A stretch of DNA of 54,794 bases from Woeseiaceae bacterium (GCA_024640365.1 JAHEFE010000017.1:1-54794); one strand, 5' to 3'; shown: positions 15,808-24,713, counted from the stretch's first letter. Numbers and translations: made by a program. Notes: generated by a model not told the origin, from the sequence alone.

Positions 15808-16566
15808 ATGGAGCAAAACAGGTCGGACATTTATAGCAAAGTCCCGGAAATTACGCTCGTATTCTGGACCATCAAAATATTTGCGACGACGCTGGGAGAA
15901 ACAGGCGGTGATGCCGTTTCGATGTCGATGGACCTGGGCTACCTTGTGGGCACGGCAATTTTTGCCACGGTGTTTGCTATCGCCGTTTTTGCGCAAATAT
16001 CGGTTAAGACATATCGTCCGGTTTTGTACTGGTTGACGATAATTGCGACGACAACAGTTGGGACGACGATGGCCGACTTCGCCACCCGATCGATGGGGAT
16101 TGGTTATGCCGGTGGATCTATTATGCTCTTTGGCCTGTTGATGGGATCTCTATTGGTTTGGTATCAATCGCTGGGTACAGTGGCTGTTAACACGGTTAGT
16201 TCGCCACGGTCTGAAACGTTTTACTGGATTACGATAATGTTTTCACAGACTCTCGGAACTGCGCTGGGAGATTGGGTAGCTGATAATGAGGCTCTCGGCT
16301 ATGGCGGCAGCGCGATCATTTTTGGTGCAATGTTGGCGCTGATCGGGCTCGCTTATTATCGAACCAGAATTTCCCATACGACACTCTTTTGGGCGGCATT
16401 CATTCTTACGCGACCGCTTGGTGCCGTTGTTGGTGATCTTCTTGACAAACCGCTGGAGAGCGGCGGTTATGATTTAAGTCGGTATTGGGCGTCAGCTACC
16501 TTGTTACTGGTGATTATTGCGCTTATTTTTATTTTTCCACAACCCGCGGCAAAGAAAAATCACTAG
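15808..16566 (+). CDS. COG4705-type membrane protein with four internal repeats
   Basis: A 252-residue all-helical membrane protein that I place with the uncharacterised COG4705 group. It is built from four repeats sharing W-x9-G-x4-D. Trp is at 20, 75, 140 and 195; Gly at 30, 85, 150 and 205; Asp at 35, 90, 155 and 210, so spacings are 55, 65 and 55. Most repeats go on to an (L/I)GY-x-G element. The buried Trp-Gly-Asp set looks like a four-fold pore or ligand site, but that is inference. AAGGAAAAA (15796-15804) precedes the ATG. Its end overlaps the next open frame by 50 bases. Confidence 0.85.
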   Translation: MEQNRSDIYSKVPEITLVFWTIKIFATTLGETGGDAVSMSMDLGYLVGTAIFATVFAIAVFAQISVKTYRPVLYWLTIIATTTVGTTMADFATRSMGIGYAGGSIMLFGLLMGSLLVWYQSLGTVAVNTVSSPRSETFYWITIMFSQTLGTALGDWVADNEALGYGGSAIIFGAMLALIGLAYYRTRISHTTLFWAAFILTRPLGAVVGDLLDKPLESGGYDLSRYWASATLLLVIIALIFIFPQPAAKKNH

Positions 16567-17077
16567 GCCAGTTGATATTTCGCTTGAACCGCTGGTAGTG
16601 GACCATGCAGCTGAGTTGTTTTCTGTCCTGAGCGATCCGGCAATTTACGAATTTGAAAACCAACCGCCTCGGTCACTTGAGTGGCTGCGTGATCGTTATC
16701 AGAAACTCGAACAGCGAGAGTCGCCGGATGGTCATGAAAAGTGGCTAAATTGGGCGGTCCGGCTGTCGAGCGGTGATGTCATTGGTTACGTGCAGGCTAC
16801 TATTTACGATGATGGAAGGACTATTATTGCCTACGAATTCGCCAGTCGTTACTGGGGGCGGAGTCTGGCATTCCAATCGGTTACGGAGATGCTTAAGGAA
16901 CTTCGCGAGAACCATGACGTTGATAATGTAATGGCTATACTCAAGACAGCCAATCATCGTTCGTTGCGTCTGCTGCAACGGTTGGGTTTCCAGTCTGTCA
17001 GCGAAGGCGAGGAAAAGGTTGTTGAGCTGGGGCATGACGAGACACTGATGCGGCAGCAGCTCTTCCAGCAACTGTGA
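16517..17077 (+). CDS. GNAT family N-acetyltransferase (RimJ/RimL-like)
   Basis: A GNAT of up to 186 residues. Core features: ISLEPLVVDHAAELFSVLSDPAIYEF near the start, GDVIGYVQATIY, EFASRYWGRSLAFQSVTEML (the acetyl-CoA loop, with RYWGRSLA in place of the usual QGxGxG/A), and ANHRSLRLLQRLGFQ at the C-terminus. The start is unresolved: the TTG at 16517 lies inside the preceding gene, while the conserved part begins near 16575 and has no ordinary start codon close by. Substrate unknown. Confidence 0.85.
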   Translation: MRLFLFFHNPRQRKITRPVDISLEPLVVDHAAELFSVLSDPAIYEFENQPPRSLEWLRDRYQKLEQRESPDGHEKWLNWAVRLSSGDVIGYVQATIYDDGRTIIAYEFASRYWGRSLAFQSVTEMLKELRENHDVDNVMAILKTANHRSLRLLQRLGFQSVSEGEEKVVELGHDETLMRQQLFQQL

Positions 17078-17426
17078 TCCACGCTGCTGCGGTCGAGAGA
17101 ATAGATACGCAGACAGTTCTTAGTGACTGGTTTTGAGAGTTCCCAGAGTAATAGACAGACGCTTCGCCGCATTTGGCAGAGAGCGGTAAATCGGAGGTGC
17201 TAGCGCTGGAGATTTCAGCGGCCTGATCTGTTCACCAATGGTGACTACAAACATTGATTCCTGGCTTTTCGGCAAGAGCGTTTTCCCCGCCTTATATGAA
17301 GCGAATCCCATCATATGGCAAGGATTATAGCTTTACTTGTTATCGCAGAGGGCTTACAGCAGAATCGAAGCACAAACCTAGTGGTTTCTCACTCCCCGAC
17401 TTACGCTCATCAAACTGGCAATTTTT
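17078..17426. other. Non-coding gap upstream of metY, 349 bases
   Basis: No convincing gene. A 13-base palindrome, TCACCA-A-TGGTGA (17232-17244), could be an operator for metY. I looked for a SAM riboswitch and for MetJ boxes and found neither. A 64-codon minus-strand frame (17120-17314) has no ribosome site or family resemblance. Confidence 0.45.
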
Positions 17427-18707
17427 ATGAAACTCGAATCGTTAGCGCTGCATCATGGATACAAGTCCGACCCTACAACCAAGGCAGCAGCAGTGCCTAT
17501 TTACCAAACGTCGTCTTATACCTTCGATAACACACAGCATGGGGCGGACCTGTTTGATCTAAAAGTGCCTGGCAATATCTACACACGAATCATGAATCCA
17601 ACGACTGACGTGTTGGAACAACGGTTGGCAGCAATGGAGGGTGGTATAGGTGGACTAGCTGTTTCCTCAGGCATGGCCGCAATTACATATGCGCTGCAGT
17701 GCATTTGTGAAACCGGTGACAATATCCTGAGTACCAGCCAGCTTTATGGCGGCACCTATAATCTATTTGCTCATTCATTCCCTAAACAGGGGATTCAGGT
17801 TCGCATGCTGTCGCATGACGACTTCGATGGGTTTGAAAAGGCAATTGACGGCAAGACCAAAGCTATTTTCTGCGAGTCTATTGGTAACCCCGCGGGCAAT
17901 ATTGTTGATATCAAGCGATTGGCGGATATCGCACACAGGCACGGCGTGCCGCTTATCGTGGATAATACTGTTGCGACTCCTTTCCTGTGCAAACCGTTTG
18001 AGTTCGGCGCTGACATCGTCGTGCATTCTTTGACAAAATACATTGGCGGTCACGGAACCTCTATTGGCGGTATAATTATTGATTCAGGCAAGTTCAATTG
18101 GGTTGCCAACAAGAAACGTTTTCCCATCATGAATGAGCCAGACCCGGCGTATCATGGCGTTGTTTACGCAGAGGCGCTCGGTCCGGCCGCGTATATCGGT
18201 CGTTGCCGTGTTGTTCCGCTGCGAAATACAGGCGCCGCAATATCGCCCATGAATTCATTTCAGATCTTACAAGGTCTTGAAACATTGGGGCTTCGTATGG
18301 AAAGGCACTGTGAAAATGCGGTGAAACTGGCGAAGTATCTGGAGGCGCACAAAAAAGTCGCGTGGGTTAATTACGCGGGACTTGAAAATAGCCCGTTCCA
18401 CACGGTTTGCAAAAAGATTACGAAAGGCAAAGCTTCAGGAATTCTGAGTTTCGGAATCAAAGGCGGCTCCGCGGCCGGGGCTCAATTTATTGATGCATTG
18501 GAAATGGTATTGCGGCTGGTAAATATCGGAGATGCAAAGTCATTGGCTTGTCATCCGGCATCGACGACACATCGGCAATTAAATGATGCTGAATTGGCTG
18601 CAGCCGGTGTAAGTCAGGACCTGGTGCGAATTTCTGTTGGCATTGAGAATATTGACGACATTATCGCTGACGTGGCCCAGGCGCTTGATAAGGTCACAAA
18701 AAAGTAG
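17427..18707 (+). CDS. metY: O-acetylhomoserine sulfhydrylase (MetY family)
   Basis: A 426-residue PLP enzyme of the Cys/Met metabolism family, the normal MetY length. It would make homocysteine from O-acetylhomoserine and sulfide in methionine synthesis. Seen are IYTRIMNPTTDVLEQRLAAMEGG, the PLP phosphate-binding SSGMAAI, YGGTYNLF, and the catalytic Lys204 in HSLTKYIGGHG. The C-terminal ACHPASTTHRQL is diagnostic for this subgroup. No ribosome site stands out and no metX adjoins it. O-acetylserine or related sulfur transfer cannot be ruled out. Confidence 0.95.
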   Translation: MKLESLALHHGYKSDPTTKAAAVPIYQTSSYTFDNTQHGADLFDLKVPGNIYTRIMNPTTDVLEQRLAAMEGGIGGLAVSSGMAAITYALQCICETGDNILSTSQLYGGTYNLFAHSFPKQGIQVRMLSHDDFDGFEKAIDGKTKAIFCESIGNPAGNIVDIKRLADIAHRHGVPLIVDNTVATPFLCKPFEFGADIVVHSLTKYIGGHGTSIGGIIIDSGKFNWVANKKRFPIMNEPDPAYHGVVYAEALGPAAYIGRCRVVPLRNTGAAISPMNSFQILQGLETLGLRMERHCENAVKLAKYLEAHKKVAWVNYAGLENSPFHTVCKKITKGKASGILSFGIKGGSAAGAQFIDALEMVLRLVNIGDAKSLACHPASTTHRQLNDAELAAAGVSQDLVRISVGIENIDDIIADVAQALDKVTKK

Positions 18708-18729
18708 TTCGGCGCAGTCCGTCCCTACG

Positions 18730-18787
18730 GGTTGAATGTGTTCGATTTCAAGCCGAGTGCAGCGGGTTTTGATTGCAGCATTCAACC
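18730..18787. repeat. Long-range inverted repeat GGTTGAATG ... CATTCAACC
   Basis: A perfect 9-base inverted repeat (18730-18738 and 18779-18787) separated by 40 bases, between metY and the NYN gene. AACC within the right arm can alternatively pair with GGTT at 18794-18798, just before CTTTAATTTT. This could be a structured leader or a weak terminator. Confidence 0.4.
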
Positions 18788-18895
18788 ACGTTGGGGTTCT
18801 TTAATTTTAGGATGAGGAGTGCTTTTGTTGTGATTGCTTTTCGCTAAGCACAACCCGGTAATTATTGGCTCGAATAATTTAGGAAGGACACACTC

Positions 18896-19630
18896 ATGGA
18901 TATTACGGACAAGCTGGCAGTTCTTATTGATGCGGACAATGCCCAGCCGAGTATTGTTGACAGCCTGTTGTCGGAGATTGCTAATTACGGTGTTGCGAGC
19001 GTCAAAAGAATCTATGGAGACTGGACGGCTCCGGGATTGAAGAGCTGGAAGGACGTGTTGTTACAGCACTCGATTCAGCCAATTCAGCAATTCGCTTATA
19101 CGAAAGGCAAGAATGCCACTGATAGTGCAATGATAATTGATGCAATGGACTTGCTGTATACGAATAATTTCAATGGCTTTTGCATAGTATCCAGCGATAG
19201 TGACTTTACCAAGCTGGCCTCACGAATCAGGGAGTCAGGCCTTATTGTTTATGGTTTTGGTGAAAAGAAGACGCCATCACCGTTTGTATCAGCTTGCGAC
19301 AAGTTTATTTACACGGAAGTGCTGCGAGCCAAGGCCGATGATAGCGTCGCGATAACCAAGAAATCGAGCAGCGAGCTCAAGCAAGATGCCAAGCTGGTGA
19401 GTTTATTGCGTAACGCGGTAGAGGCCTCCTCTGACGAAAGTGGTTGGGCGCAACTGGGGCCTGTTGGCAGCAATATTGCGAAACAATCGCCTGAGTTTGA
19501 TCCGCGCAACTATGGTTTTAGCAAACTAGGTGAGCTGGTTGCGGCAACGAAACTCTTTGAAAGAGAAGAGCGACCGATTACTGGTACGAATTCAAAGGCC
19601 ATCTATGTGCGTGACAAGCGCAAGAAGTAA
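18896..19630 (+). CDS. NYN-domain protein with C-terminal OST-HTH/LOTUS domain
   Basis: A 244-residue putative ribonuclease. The NYN (PIN-like, LabA/DUF88) domain covers about 1-140, with acidic active-site residues Asp12 and Asp14 (LIDADNAQ), Asp76 (ATDSAMIIDAMD), Asp101 and Asp103 (SSDSDF). A linker (about 145-165) leads to a winged-helix OST-HTH/LOTUS domain with VSLLRNAVEASSDESGWAQLGPVGSNI and FDPRNYGFSKLGELVAA. The family is thought to degrade RNA, with LOTUS binding RNA. GGAAGGA (18881-18888) supports the ATG. A zinc-ribbon PhnA gene follows 27 bases later. Confidence 0.93.
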   Translation: MDITDKLAVLIDADNAQPSIVDSLLSEIANYGVASVKRIYGDWTAPGLKSWKDVLLQHSIQPIQQFAYTKGKNATDSAMIIDAMDLLYTNNFNGFCIVSSDSDFTKLASRIRESGLIVYGFGEKKTPSPFVSACDKFIYTEVLRAKADDSVAITKKSSSELKQDAKLVSLLRNAVEASSDESGWAQLGPVGSNIAKQSPEFDPRNYGFSKLGELVAATKLFEREERPITGTNSKAIYVRDKRKK

Positions 19631-19657
19631 TTAATAAATTATTCAAGTGGAAACCTG

Positions 19658-19996
19658 ATGAGCGAAATACCGGTATGTCCAAAGTGTGAATCCGAGTTTG
19701 TATATGAGGACGGCAACTTATTTGTCTGTCCGGAGTGCTCGAATGAGTGGCTTAAAGATGCCGTTGCGGATAATAGCAGCGAGTCAGGTGTTAAGGACGC
19801 CAATGGTAATCCACTTAGTGATGGTGATACGGTATCGGTCATCAAGGACTTGAAGGTCAAGGGAACGTCTCTGGTCGTTAAAGTCGGCACCAAGGTCAAA
19901 AACATACGTTTGGTAGAAGGTGATCATGATATCGACTGTAAAATCGATGGTATCGGCGCAATGAAACTGAAATCCCAATTTGTAAAAAAGGTCTGA
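19658..19996 (+). CDS. PhnA/YjdM family zinc-ribbon protein
   Basis: A 112-residue protein with an N-terminal zinc ribbon (Cys7, Cys10, Cys24, Cys27) and a C-terminal SH3-like barrel ([43 protein letters not shown]). This is the YjdM family, historically called alkylphosphonate utilisation protein PhnA, though a phosphonate role is doubtful. Length is typical. It lies 27 bases after the NYN-LOTUS gene; no phosphonate genes are nearby. Confidence 0.94.
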   Translation: MSEIPVCPKCESEFVYEDGNLFVCPECSNEWLKDAVADNSSESGVKDANGNPLSDGDTVSVIKDLKVKGTSLVVKVGTKVKNIRLVEGDHDIDCKIDGIGAMKLKSQFVKKV

Positions 19997-20033
19997 GCGT
20001 CAAAACGGGTATAGCAAAGGCGGGGCTGAATAA

Positions 20034-21503
20034 TTGGATGCAGAGTATTTCGACGTAGTCATTGTTGGTGCCGGTATTTCCGGTATCGGTTCCGCCCATC
20101 ACTTACAAAAGAAGTGTCCGGGTAAAAGCTATGTGATCCTGGAAGGAAGAGCCGCTCTCGGCGGCACCTGGGACTTGTTCCGCTATCCCGGGATTCGGTC
20201 CGATAGTGATATGCATACGCTGGGTTACAGCTTTGAGCCCTGGCGTGAAGCCAAGGCTATCGCTGATGGCCCATCTATCCTCAAATATCTGAACAGAACG
20301 GCGGCCGATGCTGGCATTAGTCAGCATATTCGCGAAAATCACCTGGTCAAAAAGGCTGATTGGTCAAGCAAGGATGCGTGCTGGAACGTAACTGTCGAAA
20401 AAACAGATTCTGGCGAAACCGCAATTTTTCGTTGCAACATGCTCCTGATGTGTTCGGGCTATTACAGCTACAAAGGGGGGCATACCCCGGAGTTTGCAGG
20501 ACGCGAACAATTTAAGGGTGAAATTGTTCATCCGCAGGAGTGGCCTCAGGATCTGGATTATCGTGGCAAGAAGGTTGTAGTCATTGGTTCCGGGGCAACC
20601 GCCATGACTTTAGTACCTGCCATGTCGCGAGATGTGGAGCACATCGTCATGCTGCAACGTTCACCGACCTATGTCGTGTCAATGCCCGACAAAGACTGGA
20701 TAGCCAATTTCTTACGCAAGATTCTGCCGGAGAAAATAGCTTATGGGATTACGCGTTGGAAAAATGTGACTTATCAGCAGTTCACTTATCGGCAGGCCAG
20801 GAAGAATCCTGACAAGGTCAAAAAATTCCTGATTGGTCTGATCCGCAAAGAGTTGGGGCCAGACTACGATGTTGAGACCCATTTCACACCGAGTTACAAC
20901 CCATGGGATCAACGTCTGTGCCTGGTTCCCAATAGTGATTTGTTCAGCGCAATCAGATCCGGGAAAGCGTCGATCGTAACGGCCAAAATTGATCGGTTTA
21001 CTGAAACTGGAATTGCCCTGACGTCCGGCGAACAACTTGATGCGGATATCATCGTTACAGCGACCGGGTTGGATTTGGTGGTACTTGGCGGTGCAGAGAT
21101 GTCGGTCGGGGGCAAAATCGTCGATTTTTCGAAAACATTCACCTACAAGGGGATGATGTACTCTGGCGTGCCAAATATGATTTCAACATTCGGGTATGTG
21201 AATGCCTCGTGGACGTTGCGGGCCGATTTGATCGCAGAATATGCTTGTCGGTTAATCAATCACATGGATACTGTAGGGGTTCGACAGTGTACGCCGCGGT
21301 TACGCGACGACGAGCGAAATATGCCCAGCAAGCCCTATATTGCTGATTTTTCAGCGGGTTACATGCGGAGGGTCTTGGATCGATTGCCGCGACAGGGGGA
21401 CCATGAGCCTTGGACTAACCCGCAGAACTATAAACGGGACAAGCGCATGATACGTCGCGGTGAGATTGTTGATGCGGCGTTAGAGTTCAGTCACCCAGTT
21501 TGA
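20034..21503 (+). CDS. Flavin-containing monooxygenase, Baeyer-Villiger type
   Basis: A 489-residue flavoprotein. FAD site GAGISG is at 12-17 and the NADPH site GSGATA at 185-190. The Baeyer-Villiger fingerprint F-x-G-x3-H-x3-W-P is exact at 160-171 (FKGEIVHPQEWP). The block FRYPGIRSDSDMHTLGYSFEPW is typical of the EthA-like branch. It would insert oxygen next to a ketone or oxidise S/N atoms using NADPH; the substrate is not known. The start is a TTG at 20034 after GGGG (20022-20025); an ATG four bases later is out of frame. Confidence 0.94.
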   Translation: MDAEYFDVVIVGAGISGIGSAHHLQKKCPGKSYVILEGRAALGGTWDLFRYPGIRSDSDMHTLGYSFEPWREAKAIADGPSILKYLNRTAADAGISQHIRENHLVKKADWSSKDACWNVTVEKTDSGETAIFRCNMLLMCSGYYSYKGGHTPEFAGREQFKGEIVHPQEWPQDLDYRGKKVVVIGSGATAMTLVPAMSRDVEHIVMLQRSPTYVVSMPDKDWIANFLRKILPEKIAYGITRWKNVTYQQFTYRQARKNPDKVKKFLIGLIRKELGPDYDVETHFTPSYNPWDQRLCLVPNSDLFSAIRSGKASIVTAKIDRFTETGIALTSGEQLDADIIVTATGLDLVVLGGAEMSVGGKIVDFSKTFTYKGMMYSGVPNMISTFGYVNASWTLRADLIAEYACRLINHMDTVGVRQCTPRLRDDERNMPSKPYIADFSAGYMRRVLDRLPRQGDHEPWTNPQNYKRDKRMIRRGEIVDAALEFSHPV

Positions 21504-21679
21504 TCCAGGCTTGATTGCTGTCAGGGGGCTGCGGCGTCATTTAATAATGTTTATGTGCAACTTTGCCATCTTGCGGTGTCGAAGGATTATCATATAGCGT
21601 CGCCGGTGCCGTTACTGGCATGGGGCTATCAAAGGATATTGCATGTTTATCTGTATCAACCGTTGTAAAGGAATGTTTA

Positions 21680-22336
21680 GTGACTGATCTGGCTGTGGTG
21701 ACCCACCGAACACAAACGCTGGGTGAGGAAATAGCCAATAGCGTAAGTCACGGTATCGGCGCCCTTGCTGCATGCATTGCGGCGCCCTTATTAATTATTG
21801 AGTCGTTGCAGAATACTGGCTTCGTGGGTGTCGTTGGTGTCAGTGTTTTCGCGATCTGCATGTTCCTGCTCTATCTCACATCAACTCTGTACCATGCGTT
21901 CCCGACTGGCAGGTTAAAACGAATTTTCCGTGTTCTCGATCATGGCGCAATATTTCTGATGATTGCGGGCACCTACACGCCGTTCACTCTCGGGGCGTTG
22001 CGGGGCACCTGGGGCTGGACGCTATTTGGAATGGTGTGGAGCCTCGCCCTTATCGGGATAATAATGAAGGTCAAGTTTGGTACCCGATACCCGAAAGTTT
22101 CGCTGACGCTGTATCTCGCGATGGGTTGGCTTATCGTCGTGGCCATCAAACCGTTGTTACAAAATATTTCTGAGTGGGGCTTACTTTGGCTAGTTGCAGG
22201 TGGGCTCGCTTATACGTTCGGCGTAATTTTTTATGCCCTGGATGGCAAATATCGATATAGCCACTTCGTCTGGCACCTGTTTGTACTGGCGGGCAGCTCT
22301 TGTCATTTTATTGCTGTGATGTGGTATTCAGCGTGA
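21680..22336 (+). CDS. Hemolysin III / PAQR family membrane protein
   Basis: A 218-residue seven-helix protein of the hemolysin III (YqfA/TrhA, PAQR) family. Marks are GEEIANSVSHGIGAL (14-28), LTSTLYHAFP, RVLDHGAIFLMIAGTYTPF, and HFVWHLFVLAGSSCHFIAV at the end, where the conserved His and Asp residues form the putative metal site. Bacterial members influence membrane-lipid fluidity; toxin activity is doubtful. The GTG at 21680, preceded by AAAGGA (21667-21672), gives the standard start; the open frame runs further up without support. Confidence 0.92.
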   Translation: MTDLAVVTHRTQTLGEEIANSVSHGIGALAACIAAPLLIIESLQNTGFVGVVGVSVFAICMFLLYLTSTLYHAFPTGRLKRIFRVLDHGAIFLMIAGTYTPFTLGALRGTWGWTLFGMVWSLALIGIIMKVKFGTRYPKVSLTLYLAMGWLIVVAIKPLLQNISEWGLLWLVAGGLAYTFGVIFYALDGKYRYSHFVWHLFVLAGSSCHFIAVMWYSA

Positions 22337-22377
22337 TGCCCGAATAGCGTTCATTTAAAGAGACAAAAGTTTCGCAC

Positions 22378-22722
22378 ATGAAATTGATCTTTGTGTACAA
22401 CGCAACTAGCGGCAAACTAAATGTGTTATTCGATATCGCCCATAAGATAATTAGCCCGTCGACCTACGATTGCTCATTATGTGCGCTAACCCACGGCGCA
22501 TTTGCAGAAAAGAAAGCATGGGCAAAATTCAGAGACGAGTCCAGTGCGGAAATGATATTTCTGCACAAGGACGAATTTGAAAAGCAATATGGGTTGCGGC
22601 ATACCTATCCGGTTATTTTGAAGGATGCGGCAGTGCCCGAAGTGCTTTTGAGCGCGAAGCAAATCGGGAGCGTGTCTACGGTTGATGAACTGATCGCTAT
22701 TGTGACGAAAAAGCTCGGATGA
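22378..22722 (+). CDS. Conserved hypothetical protein (Cys-x-x-Cys)
   Basis: A 114-residue soluble protein with a thioredoxin-like feel: an opening strand MKLIFVYNATSGKLN, a CSLCALTHG motif (Cys32, Cys35), then FLHKDEFEKQYG and YPVILKDAAVPEVLLSAKQIGS. I know it only as a conserved hypothetical; similar proteins are sometimes mis-labelled GTPase. A redox or metal role for the two cysteines is a guess. A strong 10-bp hairpin lies just after it. Confidence 0.75.
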   Translation: MKLIFVYNATSGKLNVLFDIAHKIISPSTYDCSLCALTHGAFAEKKAWAKFRDESSAEMIFLHKDEFEKQYGLRHTYPVILKDAAVPEVLLSAKQIGSVSTVDELIAIVTKKLG

Positions 22723-22733
22723 TTTCTCCGCGA

Positions 22734-22757
22734 CGTTGGCCGTTCTCACGGCCAACG
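22734..22757. terminator. Strong hairpin, possible terminator
   Basis: CGTTGGCCGT - TCTC - ACGGCCAACG is a perfect 10-bp stem with a four-base loop, 11 bases after the preceding stop codon. A T-rich stretch (TATTTT) lies 10 bases further on, not directly adjacent, so termination is likely but not certain. Confidence 0.6.
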
Positions 22758-22817
22758 GTGGGGACAATATTTTGGGCTGTGGCAGAGCACCGATTGGATC
22801 GATAGGAAATCGAAGAT

Positions 22818-23273
22818 ATGAAAATCTGGGTTGATGCTGATGCCTGTCCGGTTGTGATCAAGGAGATATTGTTCAGGGCGGCGGCGCGCACTAAAGTTGA
22901 GCTAACGCTGGTTGCAAATCACGCGCTTCGAGTTCCTCAATCAAGAAACATAACCACGGTACAGGTTGCAGGCGGCTTTGACGTCGCCGACGATGAGATC
23001 GTTAAAAGAGCCAGTGCGGGCGACCTGGTAATTACCGCCGATATCCCATTAGCCGCTGAGGTAATTGAAAAAGGCGCCCACGCACTGAATCCACGCGGCG
23101 AGTTGTATTCGACTGAGACGATCAGAGCCAGGTTGAACATGCGAGATTTCATGGATACGTTGCGCGCTAGTGGCATCAACACCGGGGGAGCTCCGCCGCT
23201 GAGCCAGGCAGATCGACAGGCTTTTGCCAACGAGCTCGATCGGTTCCTCGCTAAAAATGCCAACAAGGATTAG
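22818..23273 (+). CDS. YaiI/YqxD family (DUF188) protein
   Basis: A 151-residue PIN-like protein of the YaiI/YqxD family. The family start [18 protein letters not shown] (1-18) and the [29 protein letters not shown] block are both present, as is the [12 protein letters not shown] segment. Function is not established; the acidic residues suggest a nuclease-like fold. The next gene begins 10 bases after its stop, so the two are probably co-transcribed. Confidence 0.93.
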   Translation: MKIWVDADACPVVIKEILFRAAARTKVELTLVANHALRVPQSRNITTVQVAGGFDVADDEIVKRASAGDLVITADIPLAAEVIEKGAHALNPRGELYSTETIRARLNMRDFMDTLRASGINTGGAPPLSQADRQAFANELDRFLAKNANKD

Positions 23274-23282
23274 ATCAAGCGG

Positions 23283-23837
23283 ATGCCAATGAAAACTTAC
23301 GTCGCACTACTCAGGGGAATCAATGTCGGTCGGGCCAAACGTATTGCGATGGCTGATTTGCGTGCCCTGATGACTGGGCTGGGTTATCACGATGTGCGCA
23401 CATTGCTGAACAGTGGCAACATCTTATTTTCGAGCACAGAGGTGGGAGCCGGGCAGTTGGAGCGCAAAATTGGGGATGCTATCCAGGCAGATCTGGCAGT
23501 GTCAACGCAAGTCATTGTTGTGTCGGCAGCGGTACTTGCGACAATAATTGACGAGAGCCCGCTAAATTCCGTCGCCGTTGACTCCTCTCGATATCTGGTT
23601 GCCTTTACATCTCACCCGGCTAATCTAAACACTGCTAAACCCTTGCTGGGACAGGATTGGGAGGCCGAACGATTGGCGATTGGTAAGGCAGCTGCCTACC
23701 TGTGGTGCCCGGGGGGTGTCCACGATAGTAAATTGGTGAAGGCGTTTAGCCGCGCCATGCAAGATATTGTTACGACTCGAAATTGGTCTACAGTACTTAA
23801 ATTGCAGTCCTCAATAGCTACCTCAGTGCAACGTTAA
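23283..23837 (+). CDS. DUF1697 family protein
   Basis: A 184-residue protein of DUF1697. Diagnostic blocks: TYVALLRGINVGRAKRIAMADLRALMTGLGYHDVRTLLNSGNILFSS (about 4-50), and VVTTRNWSTVLKL near the end, which matches the family's T-x-R-N-W-x-T. Function is unknown. Two ATGs (23283, 23289) are possible; the first is given. It follows yaiI by 9 bases. Confidence 0.93.
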   Translation: MPMKTYVALLRGINVGRAKRIAMADLRALMTGLGYHDVRTLLNSGNILFSSTEVGAGQLERKIGDAIQADLAVSTQVIVVSAAVLATIIDESPLNSVAVDSSRYLVAFTSHPANLNTAKPLLGQDWEAERLAIGKAAAYLWCPGGVHDSKLVKAFSRAMQDIVTTRNWSTVLKLQSSIATSVQR

Positions 23838-23916
23838 TCATTTGTTTTTCGCGCTGCACAAGGATACTTTGAGGCATGGTCTTTCTAGCAGTGGTGAGCG
23901 GGGTTGGAGTTGAATC

Positions 23917-24270
23917 ATGAGTGAGCACGAAAAAATTAATTACCTGGAATTGCCGGCCAGTAATTTGCCAGCTACGAAGAAGTTTTTTAGCAAAGTCTTC
24001 GGCTGGGTATTTACGGACTATGGTCCCGAATACATTGCGTTTGAAAAGGCTGGTATCGCCGGTGGTTTTTGGAAATCGAACGGCGTGATGGCTGCAGAGA
24101 CGAGTGCCCTTGTGGTCTTTTATAGCAAGACTCTGCTGCAAACTCAGGCGAAAATAGAGAAGGCGGGTGGGTCTATTCTGAAGCCTATATTCGATTTCCC
24201 CGGCGGCCGGCGTTTCCATTTTTCTGATCCAAACGGCAATGAGTTTGCTGTTTGGTCGGATAAGACCTGA
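23917..24270 (+). CDS. VOC family protein
   Basis: A 117-residue single VOC domain. It opens EKINYLELPASNLPATKKFFSKVFGWVFTDYG, has the central glycine-rich FEKAGIAGGFWKSNG, and closes GGRRFHFSDPNGNEFAVWSD with the expected Glu. This layout matches the short glyoxalase/bleomycin-resistance-like group, which dimerises. Substrate is unknown. TTGGAG (23903-23908) precedes the ATG. Confidence 0.92.
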   Translation: MSEHEKINYLELPASNLPATKKFFSKVFGWVFTDYGPEYIAFEKAGIAGGFWKSNGVMAAETSALVVFYSKTLLQTQAKIEKAGGSILKPIFDFPGGRRFHFSDPNGNEFAVWSDKT

Positions 24271-24303
24271 CGTTAATGTGTGCGTGTCCCCGAGGTTAGA
24301 TAC

Positions 24304-24645
24304 ATGCCTATGAGTAATGAGAAATTGGCCGGCCGACTAATGGTAATTTGGGCAGCGACTCTTGTTACTGCTTGTGGAGCACCATCGGACGACAAGGTAG
24401 ATACATCAAGCGCAAGCGCAACGATGATCAAATGGATACTGGTCGATGCGTGTGCTGGCAATGATTTGTGCGTCGGCGCAGTTGACGCCCAGCTGCAAGG
24501 CTGTCTGGGGAATAGCGACTACCGAAAATTCATGGATGCCAGCACTGACGAAGAAGAGGATCTTTATCTGGATAAAACGCTCGACCAGATTGCCAAGTGC
24601 GTTGTTGATGAGAACGGCAAGCCTTTTTTTGTTTTCGGGACCTGA
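24304..24645 (+). CDS. Small lipoprotein of unknown function
   Basis: A 113-residue protein with a lipoprotein signal: a short basic start, a hydrophobic stretch and the lipobox VTAC (about 22-25). The mature part is acidic and has several cysteines (DACAGNDLCVGAVDAQLQGC and AKCVVDENG), which could form disulfides in the periplasm. GAGG (24291-24294) precedes the ATG at 24304. No family recognised. Confidence 0.7.
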   Translation: MPMSNEKLAGRLMVIWAATLVTACGAPSDDKVDTSSASATMIKWILVDACAGNDLCVGAVDAQLQGCLGNSDYRKFMDASTDEEEDLYLDKTLDQIAKCVVDENGKPFFVFGT

Positions 24646-24713
24646 TGACAGAGTCGCTGTGTCATTGCGCAAGATATGCGAGTACCGCTAACTCATAGCG
24701 AGGAGATAGCAAA

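Noticed and set aside
17120-17314. 64-codon minus-strand frame upstream of metY
   Set aside because: No ribosome site and no recognisable domain; likely chance.
17078-17426. SAM riboswitch upstream of metY
   Set aside because: No known SAM-riboswitch core or terminator/antiterminator pair could be seen.
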